Shown here: in pieces, positions 4,264 to 6,315 of the stretch
Numbering within the stretch: the first letter of the stretch is position 1
Layout of the letters: every line of letters starts with the position of its first letter
Source of the DNA: SOKG01 sp964502665
GTDB taxonomy: Bacteria; Chloroflexota; Dehalococcoidia; SZUA-161
NCBI GenBank assembly: GCA_964502665.1
Contig: CAZCXP010000143.1
Location: 1-6,315, forward strand
Length of the DNA: 6,315 nucleotides
Direction: 5' to 3'
Made by a program: the position numbers and the translations under genes
The notes under the pieces: model-generated
The model's input: the letters and a program-made list of their open reading frames with translations, nothing else
Database searches by the model: none
What the model was told of the DNA's origin: nothing

Positions 4264-6000
4264 TCACCGGCGGCGTCTGCCCCTACCTTGCTTCAGGAAT
4301 GCCTCTACCTCTCCCGCCGGTCGCGTATTCAAGATGTGCTCCGACTGGCACCACCCCCGCCGCGCCACCCCAACCCCAAAGCGCATCAGGTCCAGGCCGC
4401 CGACACTATGGGCATCGGTGCCGATCACCAGTTTCACCCCCAGCTCCCTCGCCCTCAGCACATGAATATCCTTGAGATCAAGCCTATCGGGCATGGCATT
4501 TATCTCCAGCGCCGTGTTTGTCCTGGCTGCCGCGCGAAATACCTCCTCAAGGTCAACATCTATCGGCTCCCGTATGCCAAGAAGCCTGCAGGTGGGATGG
4601 GCCAGAATACGCACATTGGGGTTCTCCAGCGCACGGATAATCCTTCCCGTCATCCTCTCCGAATCCTGTCCCATGGCAGAGTGAACGGCAGCGATCACGA
4701 CATCGAGCTCGCCCAGCACCTCGTCGGGGTAATCGAGAGTGCCATCGGCACGTATATCCACCTCGGTTCCCGCAAACAGGCGCAAGCCATCCAGCCTCCC
4801 ATTGAGCGCCCTTATCTCCGCCACCTGCTGCCTTACTCGCTCTTCACTGAGCCCGTGGGCGATGCCCCTGCCCACCGAATGATCGGTGATCGCCAGATAC
4901 TCATAGCCTCGACCTCTGGCGGCAGCGGCCATCGCTTCAATGGAGTCATGTCCATCGCTCCACTCGGTGTGTACGTGAAGATCACCCCTGATATCAGAGA
5001 CCTCGATCAGCTTGGGCAGAGCCCCCTTTTCCGCTTCCTCGATCTCGTTCCGCCCCTCACGCAGCTCCGGCGGAATGTACTCAAGGCCGATCCTTTCGTA
5101 GAAGGCTTCCTCCGAAGCGAATTTCTCTATCTCACCGCTCTTCAGCGAAGTGATGCCGTATTCGCTCAAGCTCAGCCCCTGGCGGAGCGCTCTATCTCTG
5201 AGGGCGATATTATGGTCCTTGCTGCCGGTGAAATACTGAAGCAGCGAGCCGAAGCAGTCGTGCTCCACCATCCTCAGGTCCACCTGAAGCCCGTCCCTGA
5301 CGATCACGCTGGCCTTTGTTGTCCCTTGCACCAGAATCTCCTCCACCTGGGGAAGCTGGACAAAGGCCTGAAGGACGCTCTCAGGGTCATCGGCGGTGCC
5401 CATGATGTCGACATCGCCGATGGTCTCCTTGAAGCGGCGCAGGCTGCCTGCAGGGATCAGGTTACGCACGCCGGCGATTTCGTTAAGGTCGCCTAGAATC
5501 TCCTCCACCACGGGCAGCGCCTCGCCCAGGGGCACGCGCAGGTCCTTGCGGCGCAGCCTCTGAATATGGCGCAGGATATTCTCAGCAGTCTTGTCTCCCA
5601 GGCGGTACACGGCGGCTACCTGCCCCTCCACGATCGCCTTCTCCAGGTCATCCACGGTGGAGATACCCAGCTCCTTGTAGAGACGCATCACCGTCTTGGG
5701 GCCCACGCCGGTGATAGCAAGCAGGGAGCTGATACCCTCGGGGAACTCGGAGCGTAGCTTCTCATAGGCCTCCAGGCGCCCGGTAGTCAGAAGCTCGGTT
5801 ATCTTCTTAGCGATGGCCTCGCCGATGCCGGGGATTTCGCGGAGCTTGTCCTCCCTCATCACCTGCCCCAGCTCCACAGGCAGGTCGACAATAGTGTGGG
5901 CAGCGCGCTGGTAGGCCCTGATCTTAAAGGGGTTCTCCTCCTTGAGCTCGAGGAGGTCAGCCATATCCTGAAACACCTGAGCAATCGCCGCGTTCTTCAT
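4264..6000 (-). CDS. polX: DNA polymerase/3'-5' exonuclease PolX (family X polymerase with PHP domain)
   Basis: PolX fills short gaps during base excision repair. The bacterial form couples a family X polymerase to a PHP phosphoesterase that supplies 3'-5' exonuclease and, in studied homologues, AP endonuclease activity. The 578 residues match the usual 570-580. Helix-hairpin-helix DNA-binding motifs are at 56-67 (IPGIGEAIAKKI) and 94-108 (LAITGVGPKTVMRLY), with a third, weaker one near 131-143. The polymerase signature GSLRRFKETIGDVDI (185-199) supplies Asp196 and Asp198, and Asp241 in VDLRMV is the third metal ligand. The PHP domain begins near 338 and keeps its metal ligands: HVH (342-344), DH (373-374), Glu413, His440, His468 and DAH (529-531). 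Both active sites look intact. The ATG at 5998-6000 follows AAGGGA by 5 nt; stop TGA. It is the first of the polX, 2TM, unknown-protein series. Confidence 0.97.
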   Translation of the reverse strand: MKNAAIAQVFQDMADLLELKEENPFKIRAYQRAAHTIVDLPVELGQVMREDKLREIPGIGEAIAKKITELLTTGRLEAYEKLRSEFPEGISSLLAITGVGPKTVMRLYKELGISTVDDLEKAIVEGQVAAVYRLGDKTAENILRHIQRLRRKDLRVPLGEALPVVEEILGDLNEIAGVRNLIPAGSLRRFKETIGDVDIMGTADDPESVLQAFVQLPQVEEILVQGTTKASVIVRDGLQVDLRMVEHDCFGSLLQYFTGSKDHNIALRDRALRQGLSLSEYGITSLKSGEIEKFASEEAFYERIGLEYIPPELREGRNEIEEAEKGALPKLIEVSDIRGDLHVHTEWSDGHDSIEAMAAAARGRGYEYLAITDHSVGRGIAHGLSEERVRQQVAEIRALNGRLDGLRLFAGTEVDIRADGTLDYPDEVLGELDVVIAAVHSAMGQDSERMTGRIIRALENPNVRILAHPTCRLLGIREPIDVDLEEVFRAAARTNTALEINAMPDRLDLKDIHVLRARELGVKLVIGTDAHSVGGLDLMRFGVGVARRGWCQSEHILNTRPAGEVEAFLKQGRGRRRR

Positions 6001-6005
6001 TGGCT

Positions 6006-6011
6006 TCCCTT
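6006..6011 (-). promoter_or_regulatory. Ribosome binding site of polX
   Basis: AAGGGA on the minus strand, 5 nt before the ATG at 6000, supports this start. No clear promoter can be picked out in the short stretch before the repeats begin at 6040. Confidence 0.7.
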
Positions 6012-6039
6012 GTTACAGTATCCTCTAAGAATCTTCGCC

Positions 6040-6183
6040 AAATCCCTCTCCCTCGAAGGTGAGCGCCAAGCCCGCAAATCCCTCTCCCTCGAAGGTGAGC
6101 GCCAAGCCCGCAAATCCCTCTCCCTCCAATGGAAGCAACAAGCTCACAAATCCCTCTCCCTCGAAGGGAGAGGTTAGGTGAGG
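6040..6183. repeat. 36-bp tandem repeat array, first block
   Basis: Four units begin with AAATCCCTCTCCCTC at 6040, 6076, 6112 and 6148, exactly 36 bp apart. Units 1 and 2 are identical; unit 3 has diverged in its second half. Unit 4 changes into a hairpin form, with stem CCTCTCCCT (6153-6161) and AGGGAGAGG (6165-6173), followed by AGGTGAGGGTGA. The units abut, so this is not a CRISPR array. It lies immediately upstream of polX. Confidence 0.9.
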
Positions 6184-6191
6184 GTGAGACT

Positions 6192-6239
6192 GAATCCCCC
6201 TCCCTCTAACTCCCTCCCGCCAGGGGAGGGAGGAGTGTG
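6192..6239. repeat. CTCCCTCCC/GGGAGGGAG hairpin between tandem blocks
   Basis: A related but distinct repeat: CTCCCTCCC (6210-6218) pairs with GGGAGGGAG (6224-6232) around a 5-nt loop. It separates the two blocks of 36-bp units. Confidence 0.7.
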
Positions 6240-6315
6240 AATTCCCTCTCCCTCGAAGGTGAGCGCCAAGCCCACAAATCCCTCTCCCTCGAAGGGAGAG
6301 GCTAGGTGAGGGTGA
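6240..6315. repeat. 36-bp repeat array, second block (runs off the window)
   Basis: One 36-bp unit (6240-6275), almost identical to the unit at 6040, is followed by a hairpin-type unit from 6276 that repeats the structure at 6148, including its GGTGAGGGTGA end. The pair duplicates the unit-plus-hairpin arrangement of the first block and may continue beyond 6315. Confidence 0.85.

Noticed and set aside
4447..4455. Loss of polymerase or PHP activity in PolX
   Set aside because: All three polymerase aspartates and the PHP metal ligands are present. The Phe in GSLRRFKET is a common variation at a non-catalytic position.
4288..5496. A 402-codon open frame on the plus strand
   Set aside because: It is antisense to polX, whose polymerase and PHP motifs are complete. 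The plus-strand translation has no recognisable domain and no clear ribosome site.
6040..6315. CRISPR array suggested by regular 36-bp spacing
   Set aside because: The 36-bp units abut one another with no unique spacers, the second halves repeat as well, and no cas gene is present.

Overview
The window is a bacterial chromosomal segment of moderately high GC. Five protein genes and one tRNA all lie on the minus strand, separated by unusually repeat-rich intergenic DNA. In transcription order (right to left) they are polX (PHP-containing family X DNA polymerase), a small 2TM-domain membrane protein, an unrecognised 245-residue soluble protein, coaX (type III pantothenate kinase), coaBC (two later steps of coenzyme A synthesis) and a tRNA with anticodon CAT and an encoded CCA end. 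The gene content and repeat-strewn spacers would fit an environmental Chloroflexota (Dehalococcoidia-like) genome, but that placement is an impression, not something the sequence proves.

Region by region: 1-480 is a cluster of short palindromic repeats bracketed by two 103-bp direct copies (97 of 103 identical). 481-639 holds no gene I can see. 640-715 is the tRNA. 750-1946 is coaBC and 1966-2736 is coaX; they are 19 nt apart and very likely one operon, read from a good promoter (TTGTAA, 17-bp spacer, TATAAT) at 2824-2852. 2836-3062 looks like a small non-autonomous (MITE-like) element with imperfect terminal inverted repeats and two nested palindromes; the -35 box of the coaX promoter lies inside its end. 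3071-3808 is the unknown gene, 3837-4136 the 2TM protein and 4264-6000 polX. 6040-6315 upstream of polX is built of 36-bp tandem repeats and hairpins.

Functionally, CoaX phosphorylates pantothenate and CoaBC then adds cysteine and decarboxylates, giving 4'-phosphopantetheine for CoA. PolX is a gap-filling repair polymerase; the two genes after it have no established link to repair.

The most important observation is that coaBC, normally essential, has an in-frame UAG at codon 44 (1815-1817), with clear CoaBC homology in the same frame on both sides. A gene caller would start at the GTG at 1811 and lose the N-terminal part of the flavin-binding decarboxylase domain. Three of the five genes here end with UAG, so general reassignment of UAG is unlikely. 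A nonsense substitution, a polymorphism or a sequence error are the leading explanations. I found no novel multi-gene system; the rest of the interest is in the repeats.
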